Source: an uncultured Sphingomonas sp.
Lineage (GTDB): Bacteria; Pseudomonadota; Alphaproteobacteria; Sphingomonadales; Sphingomonadaceae
Direction of reading: 5' to 3'
DNA length: 64,000 bases
Assembly (NCBI RefSeq): GCF_946478955.1
Contig: NZ_CAMLDL010000005.1
Coordinates: 1 to 64,000, forward strand
In this document: positions 9,411 through 18,372 of the stretch, in pieces
Layout: each line of letters opens with the position of its first letter
Position numbering within the stretch: position 1 is the first letter of the stretch
Made by a program: the position numbers and the translations under genes
The notes under the pieces: model-generated
The model's input: only the letters and a program-made list of their open reading frames with translations
Told to the model about the DNA's origin: nothing
Databases searched by the model: none

Positions 9411-10216
9411 TGTGACTCGAAGTCGCCGCGATATTCTTGTTTCAGCGATGCGATGAGATCTGGCGTCACGGTCAGCTCGATCTCATAGCTTCCTTCAACA
9501 TATGGGCCGGCGACGTAGGGTGACGCAATTAGGCGCAGACGCTCGAACCGGCCATTGCCGTCCTTGTCCGCCGGTATGATGGCGATGTCGTCCAATTTCG
9601 GACAATCATCGAACATTCCGTCACCCGTAACCGGCGTCCCGCGTTTGTCTTCGCGCTCTTTGTTTAACGCATCGCACCACCGCTGCAGCAAAAGGCGGTC
9701 GCGATTTTCGGGGCTGGCGAACAATGCGGCGAACTTCACCTCGGCATTGCCATGACGATCCCACAAAAGGGCAGAGGTCATGTTGTTGGGGTGGGCACCG
9801 CCTGTATATTCACTGTGGCTTGCCTCAAGGCTGAGTAGTCCAGGACTTTGGCCGGCGGTGGCGTAGCTCGTGCTCGAATCATAACGGTGAAACTCAAACT
9901 TTGCTGCGTCGCGCGCCGCCTTGTCCTTGCGCGCGGACGTTAGAAGGTCAGTTTTGACCTCTTCCATATCCTTACGCAGCGCCGCATCGAGCGCCGGTAT
10001 CGCCGCAGCGTCCTTTGACCATTCATAATGGAAATTGATCAGATCATTTTCTTCATCGATGACGACCGCGTTGGCTGGTCCGCCCGTACTCAAAATGGCG
10101 GGTGGCGGTGGTTGAACGGAATCGGTGCCAACGGAACCTTGCGATTCGACGCGCGAACAGGCCGCGCCTGCGGTAGCAAGCGTCGCGATAAGCAGCGCAT
10201 ATCGGGTTTTCATCAT
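9395..10216 (-). CDS. DUF4163/DUF3298 (RsiV-like) envelope protein
   Basis: The 273-residue protein starts with a signal-like segment (YALLIATLATAGAAC). Its cysteine could be lipidated, although the -3 position is atypical. After a proline-rich linker comes a DUF4163-like region (INFHYEWSKDAAAIPALDAAL). The DUF3298 region carries the glycine-rich SEYTGGAHPNN motif and ends with a calcium-loop-like DKDGNGRFE. Related domains occur in RsiV anti-sigma factors and in PdaC, but no transmembrane anti-sigma part is present here. Function is unknown. It is convergent with ydbL and divergent from the atp genes. Confidence 0.75.
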   Translation of the reverse strand: MMKTRYALLIATLATAGAACSRVESQGSVGTDSVQPPPPAILSTGGPANAVVIDEENDLINFHYEWSKDAAAIPALDAALRKDMEEVKTDLLTSARKDKAARDAAKFEFHRYDSSTSYATAGQSPGLLSLEASHSEYTGGAHPNNMTSALLWDRHGNAEVKFAALFASPENRDRLLLQRWCDALNKEREDKRGTPVTGDGMFDDCPKLDDIAIIPADKDGNGRFERLRLIASPYVAGPYVEGSYEIELTVTPDLIASLKQEYRGDFESHQEPQ

Positions 10217-10392
10217 GGGAAAGTTTATGCCTCAAGTCGGCCCATCGTCCAAATGCCCCAACCATCGGTTGACTTGCGCGGCCCCCCTTCATAAAGGGGC
10301 GGCGCCTTGGCGGGCTTGTCGGCCGCCATGTTCCATGCCTTTCGCGCCCGCTTTTCAATGGGGTTGGCGCTCAACTGTTAGGAAAGCGGACC

Positions 10393-10710
10393 ATGGCTGA
10401 CGAAAAGTTCGAAGACGGCGCGAAGCTTCCCGAAGACCCCAGACTCGAATCGCTCGATGAGCGGTTGCAACGGGCTCAGGAACGGGAAACGACGCGGGTC
10501 GGCAAGGTGTCGAAGTCGGACGACGATAGCGAGCGCCAGGGAAACAAGGTGATTTCGCTTCTGCTCGGCGGGATTTTCGGTGGCACGTTGCTGGGCTGGC
10601 TGGTGGATGGCTGGTTCAATACGGGCCACACGCTGATGATTGTGGGGATGGTCCTTGGCACAACCGGGGCGTTCTACAGCATCGTCAAAATGGCTGCGCC
10701 CAAGCGCTGA
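10393..10710 (+). CDS. atpI: ATP synthase accessory protein AtpI
   Basis: The 105-residue protein has a charged N-terminus and two hydrophobic helices at about 52-70 and 78-98 (SLLLGGIFGGTLLGWLVD, MIVGMVLGTTGAFYSIV). It lies directly upstream of atpB, the usual place of AtpI in alphaproteobacteria. AtpI assists assembly of the c-ring. The start follows a purine-rich AGGAAAG stretch. It leads a five-gene plus-strand operon that ends in a clear terminator. Confidence 0.85.
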   Translation: MADEKFEDGAKLPEDPRLESLDERLQRAQERETTRVGKVSKSDDDSERQGNKVISLLLGGIFGGTLLGWLVDGWFNTGHTLMIVGMVLGTTGAFYSIVKMAAPKR

Positions 10711-10745
10711 TGCGCGAACGGCGGATTGTTTAGAGGGAAGTCGAA

Positions 10746-11534
10746 GTGGCAGGCGAAAGCGGCTCGGTCGATCCGATGCACCAATTCATGGTCGAACCTC
10801 TGTTCGGCCAGGGCTGGCAAGTTGCCGGTCATAATATCGCCTTCACCAACTCCGCCCTATGGATGGCGGTTACTCTCGGTGTGGTGTGGTTGTTCATGCT
10901 TGGCGGCATGAAGCGCGATCTGGTTCCCGGCCGTTGGCAGATGGCGGTAGAAACCGTCACCGGTGCGATTTCCGGCATGGTCGACCAGTCCATCGGCCCC
11001 AAGGGTCGTCCCTATCTGCCCTACATCTTCACGCTGTTCATGTTCATCATGGTCGCGAACATGCTCGGCATGCTGCCGACCGCATTGATCAACCTGCACG
11101 CCTTCACGCTGACGAGCCACTTGACGGTTACCGGCGTTCTCGCGCTGCTTAGCTTTGCGATCGTTTTGGTGGTGGGTTTCTGGAAGCATGGCTTCCACTT
11201 CTTCACCTTGTTCGTTCCGGCGGGCGTGCCATGGTACATGGCAGCGTTCCTGTTCCCGATCGAACTGGTTAGCTTCCTCATGCGCCCGTTCAGCCTCGCC
11301 CTGCGTTTGTTCGTGGCGATGACGGCGGGCCACATCCTGATGAAGGTGCTGGCAGGCTTCGTGATTTCGGGCATCAACCTGGAAAGCGTTGCTTTGACCC
11401 CGATCATTGTGATCCCCAGTTTCGCGCTGATGATCGGCATTACCCTTCTGGAACTGCTGGTCTGCGCCATTCAGGCTTATGTGTTCGCACTGTTGACGTC
11501 GGTGTATCTGAACGACGCAATCAATCTTCACTAA
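10746..11534 (+). CDS. atpB: F0F1 ATP synthase subunit a
   Basis: The 262-residue integral membrane protein has the a-subunit proton channel helices. The conserved arginine helix ([21 protein letters not shown]) and the C-terminal helix [22 protein letters not shown] are both present. The GTG start at 10746 is supported by an upstream AGAGGGAAG; an internal ATG at 10776 ([10 protein letters not shown]) is the alternative. It forms the stator half-channels of the inner-membrane proton turbine together with the c-ring gene just downstream. Confidence 0.96.
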   Translation: MAGESGSVDPMHQFMVEPLFGQGWQVAGHNIAFTNSALWMAVTLGVVWLFMLGGMKRDLVPGRWQMAVETVTGAISGMVDQSIGPKGRPYLPYIFTLFMFIMVANMLGMLPTALINLHAFTLTSHLTVTGVLALLSFAIVLVVGFWKHGFHFFTLFVPAGVPWYMAAFLFPIELVSFLMRPFSLALRLFVAMTAGHILMKVLAGFVISGINLESVALTPIIVIPSFALMIGITLLELLVCAIQAYVFALLTSVYLNDAINLH

Positions 11535-11559
11535 TCAATTTACCCCAAGGAGTTACATC

Positions 11560-11787
11560 ATGGATCTTCAGTCTGCTTCGGTCATTGGTGCCGGTCTTGC
11601 TGCTATCGGTGCCGGCATGGCGGCACTGGGCGTCGGCAACGTCTTCGGTTCGTTCCTCAATGGCGCGCTGCGTAACCCGGCTGCTTCGGATGGCCAGTTC
11701 ACCCGCCTGCTGATCGGCTTCGCGGCCGCCGAACTTCTCGGCCTGCTGTCGTTCCTCATCGCCATCCTGCTCTACCTCAAGGCGTAA
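11560..11787 (+). CDS. atpE: F0F1 ATP synthase subunit c
   Basis: The 75-residue hairpin has two glycine/alanine-rich transmembrane helices joined by the polar loop RNPA (38-41). The proton-carrying carboxylate is E58 in [10 protein letters not shown]. An AAGGAG ribosome site precedes the ATG by 6 bases, the strongest in this operon, in keeping with the many copies of c needed per enzyme. It lies between subunit a and b'. Confidence 0.97.
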   Translation: MDLQSASVIGAGLAAIGAGMAALGVGNVFGSFLNGALRNPAASDGQFTRLLIGFAAAELLGLLSFLIAILLYLKA

Positions 11788-11830
11788 GGCGTCACCGCTT
11801 TATCCTACTTGAGTGAAAGGCTGAATTCCC

Positions 11831-12325
11831 GTGCCTCAATTTGATCAAATCAGCGAAATCTGGGCGTCTCAGATGTTCTGGCTGGCCATCTTCTTCGGCG
11901 CGATGTTCTTCATCGTCGGCCGTGGGATGCTGCCGAAGATCGTGTCGACCGTGGATGCCCGCAATGACAAGATCGAAGGCGACCTGAAGGCCGCCGAAGG
12001 GGCGCGGGAAGCCGCCGACAAGCTGGAAGAGACTTATCGCGCCGAAATGGACAAGAGCCGTTCGGAGGCAATGAAGCTTCAGGCGGATGCCAAGGCCAAG
12101 GCGGCCAAGGCGACTGAGGCATCCCTCGCCAAGGCAGACAAGGCAATCGACGCCAAAATCGACAAGGCGACCGCCAAGGTTGCTGAGGCTCGCGCTTCTG
12201 CGCTGGCCGAGATTGAGGCGGTGGCCGCCGACGCTGCCGGCGCACTTGCCGAAAAAGTTGCGGGCCTGACTCCCAAGGCGGGCGCTGCGATGGCGGCCGT
12301 GAAAAAGGAACTGGCCAATGGCTAA
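11831..12325 (+). CDS. atpF2: F0F1 ATP synthase subunit b'
   Basis: The 164-residue protein has one N-terminal helix (about 13-35, FWLAIFFGAMFFIVGRGML) and a long alanine/lysine-rich coiled coil. This is the divergent b' subunit that pairs with b to form the peripheral stalk in alphaproteobacteria and photosynthetic bacteria. It starts with GTG at 11831. Its 3' end overlaps atpF by 8 bp. F1 genes are not in the window, as expected where F0 and F1 operons are separate. Confidence 0.9.
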   Translation: MPQFDQISEIWASQMFWLAIFFGAMFFIVGRGMLPKIVSTVDARNDKIEGDLKAAEGAREAADKLEETYRAEMDKSRSEAMKLQADAKAKAAKATEASLAKADKAIDAKIDKATAKVAEARASALAEIEAVAADAAGALAEKVAGLTPKAGAAMAAVKKELANG

Positions 12326-12890
12326 TGTTGCTGTGACCAGCGAGGCGCACGCCGAAACCGGCACCACCGCACATACCGAGGCATCGGGCGGCGCACCGGC
12401 CCATGCCGATCCCTCGGCGCTGGGTCTCGACCCGGCAATGTGGGTGGCGCTGGCGATGATGGTCGTCATCGCGTTGGCGCTGTGGAAAAAGGTTCCGGCC
12501 GGCATTGGCAAAAGCCTGGACGAGAAGATTGCGGCGATCCGTGAGCAACTTGCCGAGGCGGAATCAGTTCGCAAGGAAGCGGAAGCACTGAAGGCTGAAT
12601 ATGAAGCCAAGGCCGCCGCGGCTGACGGTGAAGCACAGGCGATCATTGCCCGTGCTCATACCGACGCGGAAGGCATTGTCGCCAAGGCTGCGGATGACGC
12701 CAAGGTGCTGGTCACCCGCCGTCAAGCGATGGCGGAAGCCAAGATCGCTGCCGAAGAACGTGCCGCGATTGACGAACTTCGCGCAACTGCTGCCAAGGCG
12801 GCGTCCGCGGCAGCCGCGAAATTGATCGCTGACGGACATAGCGCCACTTCGGACAAGAAGCTGGTCGACGACGCGATTGCCGGGCTCTAG
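12318..12890 (+). CDS. atpF: F0F1 ATP synthase subunit b
   Basis: The 190-residue protein has an N-terminal extension rich in alanine, threonine and histidine (about 1-35). One membrane helix (MWVALAMMVVIALALW) and a long charged coiled coil follow. This matches the second peripheral-stalk subunit of alphaproteobacterial F0. The first ~35 residues before the helix are longer than in E. coli AtpF. It is the last gene of the operon, with a strong terminator ~30 bp downstream. Confidence 0.93.
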   Translation: MANVAVTSEAHAETGTTAHTEASGGAPAHADPSALGLDPAMWVALAMMVVIALALWKKVPAGIGKSLDEKIAAIREQLAEAESVRKEAEALKAEYEAKAAAADGEAQAIIARAHTDAEGIVAKAADDAKVLVTRRQAMAEAKIAAEERAAIDELRATAAKAASAAAAKLIADGHSATSDKKLVDDAIAGL

Positions 12891-12921
12891 TCGATCCGGA
12901 TCAAACGTGCCTACTGATTGT

Positions 12922-12957
12922 AAAAGGGCCCGGGATGCACCCCGGGCCCTTTTTTAT
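12922..12957 (+). terminator. Rho-independent terminator after the atp operon
   Basis: A GGGCCCGGG/CCCGGGCCC stem (12926-12934 with 12941-12949) has a 6-nt loop, an A-run before and TTTTTT after (12950-12955). Because A-runs and T-runs flank the stem on both sides it could also serve the convergent CBS-domain gene. Confidence 0.92.
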
Positions 12958-12975
12958 TGTTGGTGGTGAATTGCC

Positions 12976-13410
12976 TTAGGCGGGCTGAAGCTGCGTCGTT
13001 TCCGCCGACACGCCCTGAAGTGCTTCCGACGCAGCCTGCTGTTTACCTTCACGGCTGAGATCGCCAAGGCTGATCATGCCGATCAGATTATCGTCCTGAT
13101 CGAGAACGGGAAGGCGGCGGACCTGCGCTTCCGCCATGCGCTGGGCAATTTTTTCAGCATCGTCGGTTTCATAGGCGAACACCGGCTCGCGGCTCATCAG
13201 GTCCGACACCAGGCAATCTGGACTAAGGCCTTGGGCTACGCAGCGGATGGCGATGTCACGGTCGGTAATCATGCCGATGACTCGATCATCCTGCATCACA
13301 GGGATCGAGCCGGTGTCGGAATCGCGCATTTCGGCCGCTGCCATTTGCGCCGGCGCATCTGCTGCTACCGTTGCGATCCGGGTCGTCATCAAATCTCGAA
13401 CTTTGGTCAT
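12976..13410 (-). CDS. Tandem CBS-domain protein
   Basis: The 144-residue protein consists of two CBS domains (about 5-60 and 70-130) with the repeated pattern IPVMQDDRVIGMITDRDI and LPVLDQDDNLIGMISLGDL. It has no catalytic or membrane part. Such proteins usually bind adenine nucleotides and act as energy sensors for a partner. The start MTKVRDLMT follows an AGGAGAG site; a longer in-frame start at 13470 would overlap the paaZ end. It converges with the atp operon, with the shared terminator between. The partner is unknown. Confidence 0.88.
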   Translation of the reverse strand: MTKVRDLMTTRIATVAADAPAQMAAAEMRDSDTGSIPVMQDDRVIGMITDRDIAIRCVAQGLSPDCLVSDLMSREPVFAYETDDAEKIAQRMAEAQVRRLPVLDQDDNLIGMISLGDLSREGKQQAASEALQGVSAETTQLQPA

Positions 13411-13466
13411 CGATGTTCTCTCCTTCGTTTCGCTCAACGAACGATGGAGGCGGCCCGTTCCGCGCC

Positions 13467-15488
13467 TCACGGCACGTTTTCGGTCAGAAGGTCATAGGTG
13501 GCGACCAGTTCATCTTTCTGGTTGAAAATTTCGACCGCCCAGCGGACGACGCCGGTCTCCTCGCTCTTCAGCGATTTGGACCGCACGGTGAGTTCAACCC
13601 GCATGCTGTCGCCGGGATAAAGCGGGGTGAGGAATTTGAGGTTCTCGAGGCCGGTATTCGCCAGCACCGGCCCCGGATCGGGCTGGACGAACAATCCGGC
13701 GGCGAAGCTTAGGATCAGGTAGCCGTGGGCGACGCGACCCTCGAAGATCGGCGAGGCCTTGGCGGCTTCCTCGTCCATATGGGCGTAGAAGGTGTCGCCG
13801 GTGAAATGTGCGAAGGTTTCGATATCCTCGATGCTGACAGTGCGGCTTTCGGTTTTCAGCGTATCGCCGATGGAAAGCTCGCTCATCCGCTTGCGGAACG
13901 GATGGACGTCGATGACATGCTTCGGCGCGCCCGGAATATATTGCTCCGAAATCGCCGCGATCATGGTCGGCGTCGACTGGATCGCGGTGCGCTGCATATA
14001 ATGTTTCACGCCGCGAACCCCGCCCATTTCCTCACCGCCGCCCGCACGGCCGGGACCGCCATGGACCAAGACGGGCAGGGGGCTGCCATGACCCGTGCTT
14101 TCCTTCGCATTATCGCGGTTCAGCACCAGCATCCGGCCATGGTAGGCGGCCGCGCCCTGAATAAACTCGCGCGCTGCGTCGGGCGCGTAAGTGAATAGCG
14201 AGAGCGCCAGGCTCCCCATGCCGCGATTGGCCAGCGCGATGGCGTCGGCCATGTCGCGGTAGGGCATGACGGTGCTGACCGGGCCGAACGCTTCGACATC
14301 ATGGACCGCGCTGGCGTGCCACGGATCGTCGGCGCGCAGCAGGACGGGCTGCATGAATGCACCGCCTTCGGGGCCAACTGCTGCGTCGGGGTCGCCCGCG
14401 ACGACCCGCGCGCCTGCTTCGACCAGCTTCCTCACCTGGCTACGAACATCGTCACGCTGCGACAGGCTGACCAGCGCGCCGACTCGGTTGCCGTCCTCGC
14501 GCGGATCGCCGACGGTCATGGTGGCCAGCCGGTCACGGATCGCGGCCTCTACCGCGTCAATATGCGCGGCCGGGGCCATGGCGCGGCGAATGGCGGTACA
14601 CTTCTGCCCCGCCTTCACCGTCATCTCATTGACCACTTCCTTGACGAATAGGTCGAATTCCGGCGTTCCGGGCCCTGCGTCGGGGCCCAGCACGGACGCG
14701 TTGAGACTGTCCTGCTCGGCGACAAACCGCACACTTTCGCGCATCACCACAGGATGGTTGCGCAGCTTGGCGGCGGTCGCGGCGCTGCCGGTGAAGCTCA
14801 CCACATCCTGCCCGGTCAGATGGTCGAACAGATCGCCGGTCGACCCGACGATCAGCTGCAACGCGCCATCGGGTAGCAGGACGGTATCGACCATCACCCG
14901 CACGGCCGCCTCGCATAGATAGGCGGTCGACGTCGCCGGCTTCACAATCGCGGGCATTCCCGCGAGTAGCGTCGGCGCCAGCTTCTCCAGCATCCCCCAC
15001 ACCGGGAAGTTGAAGGCGTTGATGTGCACCGCCGCGCCCTGCATCGGTGTATAGATATGCTGGCCGACGAAGCTGCCGCCCTTGCTGAGCTGCTCAAGTT
15101 CCCCGTCGAGGAGAACATGCGCATCGGGGAGTTCGCGGCGGCCCTTGGACGAGAAGGACAGTAGCGTCATCGCGCCGCCTTCAATATCAATCCAGCCGTC
15201 CTTGCGTGTCGCACCGGTCAGCGGGTTGAGTGCGTACAGCTCTTCCTTCCGTTCCATGATCGCAAGGCCCAGCCCCTTGATCATCCGTGCCCGCTCATGG
15301 AAGGTCATCTTGCGGAGCGCCGGACCGCCAACCTCCCGCGCATGGGCCAGCATCGCGCTGAAATCGAGGCCGCCGGAGCCCGTCTTCGTCACCAGCGATC
15401 CATCAATCGCACTATGGATGTCGGCTAGGGTGCCGCTGCCCGCTACCCACTGGTCGCGCGCATAGTTCAAAAGCTGCTCAGTTTTCAT
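13467..15488 (-). CDS. paaZ: PaaZ: oxepin-CoA hydrolase / 3-oxo-5,6-dehydrosuberyl-CoA semialdehyde dehydrogenase
   Basis: The 673-residue fusion has an aldehyde dehydrogenase half (about 1-520) with the catalytic cysteine C297 in AGQKCTAIRR. The C-terminal MaoC-like hydratase half (about 535-670) carries FAHFTGDTFYAHMDEEAA, the dehydratase signature. This is the full PaaZ plan. It opens the oxepin-CoA ring and oxidises the resulting aldehyde in aerobic phenylacetate breakdown. AAGGAG lies 5 bases before the ATG. It is on the opposite strand from paaABCE, with the NRAMP gene and paaG between. Confidence 0.94.
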   Translation of the reverse strand: MKTEQLLNYARDQWVAGSGTLADIHSAIDGSLVTKTGSGGLDFSAMLAHAREVGGPALRKMTFHERARMIKGLGLAIMERKEELYALNPLTGATRKDGWIDIEGGAMTLLSFSSKGRRELPDAHVLLDGELEQLSKGGSFVGQHIYTPMQGAAVHINAFNFPVWGMLEKLAPTLLAGMPAIVKPATSTAYLCEAAVRVMVDTVLLPDGALQLIVGSTGDLFDHLTGQDVVSFTGSAATAAKLRNHPVVMRESVRFVAEQDSLNASVLGPDAGPGTPEFDLFVKEVVNEMTVKAGQKCTAIRRAMAPAAHIDAVEAAIRDRLATMTVGDPREDGNRVGALVSLSQRDDVRSQVRKLVEAGARVVAGDPDAAVGPEGGAFMQPVLLRADDPWHASAVHDVEAFGPVSTVMPYRDMADAIALANRGMGSLALSLFTYAPDAAREFIQGAAAYHGRMLVLNRDNAKESTGHGSPLPVLVHGGPGRAGGGEEMGGVRGVKHYMQRTAIQSTPTMIAAISEQYIPGAPKHVIDVHPFRKRMSELSIGDTLKTESRTVSIEDIETFAHFTGDTFYAHMDEEAAKASPIFEGRVAHGYLILSFAAGLFVQPDPGPVLANTGLENLKFLTPLYPGDSMRVELTVRSKSLKSEETGVVRWAVEIFNQKDELVATYDLLTENVP

Positions 15489-15546
15489 GGCACTCCTTTA
15501 GCGAACATGTCGATAAATGACATGGGGCAGGCGAGATCGCGCTTCT

Positions 15547-15619
15547 CCGTCATTGCGAGCGCCGAAGGCGCGTGGCAATCCAACCCCACTGGATTGCTTC
15601 GCGATGCTCGCAATGACGG
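15547..15619. repeat. Dispersed palindromic repeat (REP-like)
   Basis: The two ends are inverted copies (CCGTCATTGCGAGC at 15547-15560 and its complement at 15606-15619), with inner arms GGCAATCCAA and TGGATTGCTTCG. This form, with CGTCATTGCGAG ends and CTGGATTGCTTCG inside, is a common intergenic repeat in many proteobacteria. It lies in the paaZ-NRAMP divergent gap. Confidence 0.8.
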
Positions 15620-15646
15620 TAGAGATTGGACAGTTGGAATGATCCG

Positions 15647-16909
15647 ATGAGTCAAAACGAGCAGGCTGAAAAGCGCTCCTTCCTCTCCGTCCTCGGCCCC
15701 GGCCTCGTCACCGGCGCAGCGGACGACGACCCAAGTGGCATCGCCACCTACAGCCAGGTCGGCGCCCAATTCGGTTATTCGATGGCGTGGACCATGCCCT
15801 TCGCGTTCCCGTTGCTCGCCGCGATTCAGGAGATTTGCGCACGGGTTGGGGCAGTGACGGGGAAGGGGATCGCGCAAAACTTGCGCGCCCATTATTCGCC
15901 GTGGCTACTGCGCTTCGTGGTGGTCTTGCTGCTCATCGCCAACATGATCAATCTTGGAGCGGATTTGGGTGCGATGGCGGCGGTGTTGGCGCTGGTTATG
16001 CCGGGGCCATTGCTTGCCTACACGCTTGGCTTTGCCGTGCTGAGCACGCTGCTGGAGGTGTTCGTCAGTTACGGCCGCTACGCCCGGGTGCTGAAATGGG
16101 CGACGCTTTCGCTGTTCGCCTATGTCGGGGTGCTGATTGTCAGCCATGTCGACTGGGGCGAGGCTTTGCGCGGCATCGTCATTCCCAGCCTCGCTTTCGA
16201 CAGAGTTCACGCCATGGCGCTGGTCGCGGTGTTTGGCACCACGATCAGCCCTTATTTGTTTTTCTGGCAGGCGGGGCAGGAGGTGGAGGAGCAGCATCGC
16301 CGCCATGTCAAACCGCTTCACGCCTCGCCCACTAAGGCTGGGGCAGAGCTTAAACGCATCCGCACCGACACGCTGGTTGGAATGGGCTTTTCTCACATGG
16401 TTGCGCTGGCCATCATCCTCGCCACGGCCGCAACGCTTCACCAGAGCGGTGTTCGCGACATCGGATCTGCGGCGGACGCGGCGCAGGCATTGCGCCCGGT
16501 CGCTGGCAATTTCGCATTCGCGCTATTCGCGATCGGGATCATCGGAACCGGGCTGCTAGCGATCCCGATCCTCGCCGGATCCGCCGCCTATGCGGTCAGC
16601 GAGATGTTCGACTGGACCGAAGGGCTGGGCCGCAAGCCCAAAGAAGCCAAAGCCTTTTACACCGTCATTGCTGTGGCGACGCTCGGCGGGGTCGCCATCA
16701 ACTTCTTCCCCATCGACCCGATGCGCGCGCTTTACTGGGCGGCGGTCGCCAACGGCCTGCTTGCGCCGCCGCTGATGGTGGTGTTGATGCTTATGGCCCG
16801 CAACAAAAGGGTGATGGGCAAGCTTTGCATTCCAAGGGGCCTTGCCCTGTTCGGTTGGCTCGGAACGGCTGTGATGTTCGGCGTCGCGGCGCTTTTCCTG
16901 ATCGGCTAG
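15647..16909 (+). CDS. NRAMP-family metal transporter, DPSG subtype
   Basis: The 420-residue protein has about 11 hydrophobic helices and the NRAMP fold pattern. The metal-site loops differ from MntH: helix 1 reads DDDPSG (D28, P29, S30, G31) instead of DPGN, and helix 6 reads TISPYLFFWQ in place of the MPH motif. This defines an NRAMP-related subgroup whose substrate may not be Mn or Fe. The start is the ATG at 15647; a TTG at 15626 would lie next to the repeat. It sits between paaZ and paaG without an obvious pathway link. Its end overlaps the convergent paaG by 4 bp. Confidence 0.85.
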   Translation: MSQNEQAEKRSFLSVLGPGLVTGAADDDPSGIATYSQVGAQFGYSMAWTMPFAFPLLAAIQEICARVGAVTGKGIAQNLRAHYSPWLLRFVVVLLLIANMINLGADLGAMAAVLALVMPGPLLAYTLGFAVLSTLLEVFVSYGRYARVLKWATLSLFAYVGVLIVSHVDWGEALRGIVIPSLAFDRVHAMALVAVFGTTISPYLFFWQAGQEVEEQHRRHVKPLHASPTKAGAELKRIRTDTLVGMGFSHMVALAIILATAATLHQSGVRDIGSAADAAQALRPVAGNFAFALFAIGIIGTGLLAIPILAGSAAYAVSEMFDWTEGLGRKPKEAKAFYTVIAVATLGGVAINFFPIDPMRALYWAAVANGLLAPPLMVVLMLMARNKRVMGKLCIPRGLALFGWLGTAVMFGVAALFLIG

Positions 16910-17688
16910 CGCCCCGTAAAGGTCGCGGGCCGCTTCTCGAGGAACGCAGCCACGCCCTCGCGATAATCCTCGGTGAAGCCCAACCGTCGCATCTCGTCCC
17001 GCTGAAGGTCGAGTTCCTGATCGAGGCTGCGGCCCCAGCTGGTGCGGATCATTGACTTGATCGCGGCGAGGCCAAGCGGCGGCAGAGCGGCGAGCTTGGC
17101 GGCCAGCGCATCCACTTCCCCATCGAGCGCCTCATCCTCCACGCATTTCCAGATCATGCCCCATTCGGCGGCTTTTTCGGCGGACAGCGGCTCGCCGGTC
17201 AGCGCCAATCCCATTGCGCGCGCCTGCCCGACATTGCGAGTGAGATGCCAACTGCCGCCGGTATCGGGGACCAGCCCCAGTGCGGAGAAGCTTTGGATGA
17301 ACTTGGCGGATTTGGCGGCGATGACGAGGTCGCAGGCCATTGCGATGCTCGCCCCTGCGCCTGCTGCGACACCATTCACCCGCGCGATTACCGGCTGGGG
17401 CAGGGCGGCCAGCGTCCGCACCAGCGGGTTCCAGCACCCCTCCACCGTCTCGCCAAGATCGGTCGGGCCGCTGTCGGTGCTCACCGCCCTGTCATTCAAA
17501 TCCTGCCCGGCACAGAAACCGCGCCCGGCGCCGGTCAGCACAACCACCCGCGCATCGCCAAGGCCCGCCAGCGCATCGCGCAATTCCCCATGCATGGCGC
17601 GGGTAAAGCTGTTGAGCCTGTCGGGCCGGTTCAGTGTGATCCGGGCGATGCCATCGTGCGTTGTGGTTTCGATCGCGTCATAGCTCAT
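16906..17688 (-). CDS. paaG: PaaG: ring-1,2-epoxyphenylacetyl-CoA isomerase
   Basis: The 260-residue crotonase-fold protein has the CoA/oxyanion segments FCAGQDLNDR and NGVAAGAGASIAMACDLVIA. The catalytic-loop pattern SALGLVPDTGGSWHL has the aspartate typical of PaaG. PaaG converts the epoxide formed by PaaABCE into oxepin-CoA. I start at MSYDAIETTT; the longer in-frame start at 17736 adds an arginine-rich stretch. It is encoded opposite to paaA, with the DUF4402 gene between. Confidence 0.9.
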   Translation of the reverse strand: MSYDAIETTTHDGIARITLNRPDRLNSFTRAMHGELRDALAGLGDARVVVLTGAGRGFCAGQDLNDRAVSTDSGPTDLGETVEGCWNPLVRTLAALPQPVIARVNGVAAGAGASIAMACDLVIAAKSAKFIQSFSALGLVPDTGGSWHLTRNVGQARAMGLALTGEPLSAEKAAEWGMIWKCVEDEALDGEVDALAAKLAALPPLGLAAIKSMIRTSWGRSLDQELDLQRDEMRRLGFTEDYREGVAAFLEKRPATFTGR

Positions 17689-17823
17689 TGCGTTGGGTCT
17701 CCTTGACCTGAGCCCTAGCAAGAGGCGCCGGTCCACGCCAACTGATCAGGGCATGCTGGTTAACCGCTTTTTCACCAAAATCACTTACCTCGGTCTGAGC
17801 TTATGAGGGTTTGGAGGAATTGC

Positions 17824-18330
17824 GTGGCTCGATATTCGGCAATGCCGGTAGCGGTTCTGTTCGCAGGAACGGTGATTTTATCATCTGGTGCGGAAGCTCA
17901 GGCGGCGTCAGCCAATGCCGTCGTTAAGGCAGGCCTCGTCAAGCCGTTGGCTCTCACTACCAAGCAGGATTTCGATTTTGGGCAAATTGTGCTGCCGCTT
18001 TCCGGCGGCGCCATTACGATCGCCGTTAGTCAGGCGGGCGTACGCACATGCCCTTCGCCAGCATCGTGCAGCGGCACCGCCAAGCAGGCCGTGTTCAACG
18101 TCCAAGGGTCCAATCAACAAATCGTCAAAATATCTGCACCGGCGATTACGCTCGCCAATTCAGCAGGCAACACGTTGGCATTCACCCCGAATGCGCCCGC
18201 AACAGTGACTTTAACCAATTCTGGCAATCCGGGGATTGATTTCAGCATCGGCGGGTCGATTTCCGTCAGCCCGACAACGCCGGATGGCAATTATACGGGA
18301 TCGCTCGTTGTCACGGTCGACTATCAATAG
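17824..18330 (+). CDS. Secreted DUF4402-domain protein
   Basis: The 168-residue product has a signal peptide (PVAVLFAGTVILSSGAEAQA). The DUF4402 beta-sandwich carries the family pattern of a DFG motif near the start (DFDFGQIVLP) and a final DGNYTGSLVVTVDYQ. GTG at 17824 is preferred because GGAGGA lies 5 bases upstream; an ATG at 17803 has no such site. DUF4402 proteins resemble pilus-like or surface subunits and are frequent in sphingomonads. It lies inside the paa block without a clear link to it. Function unknown. Confidence 0.8.
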   Translation: MARYSAMPVAVLFAGTVILSSGAEAQAASANAVVKAGLVKPLALTTKQDFDFGQIVLPLSGGAITIAVSQAGVRTCPSPASCSGTAKQAVFNVQGSNQQIVKISAPAITLANSAGNTLAFTPNAPATVTLTNSGNPGIDFSIGGSISVSPTTPDGNYTGSLVVTVDYQ

Positions 18331-18372
18331 TCGCGTTTGAAGTCCTGCCGCCAACGCGCTACATCGCAGGGC

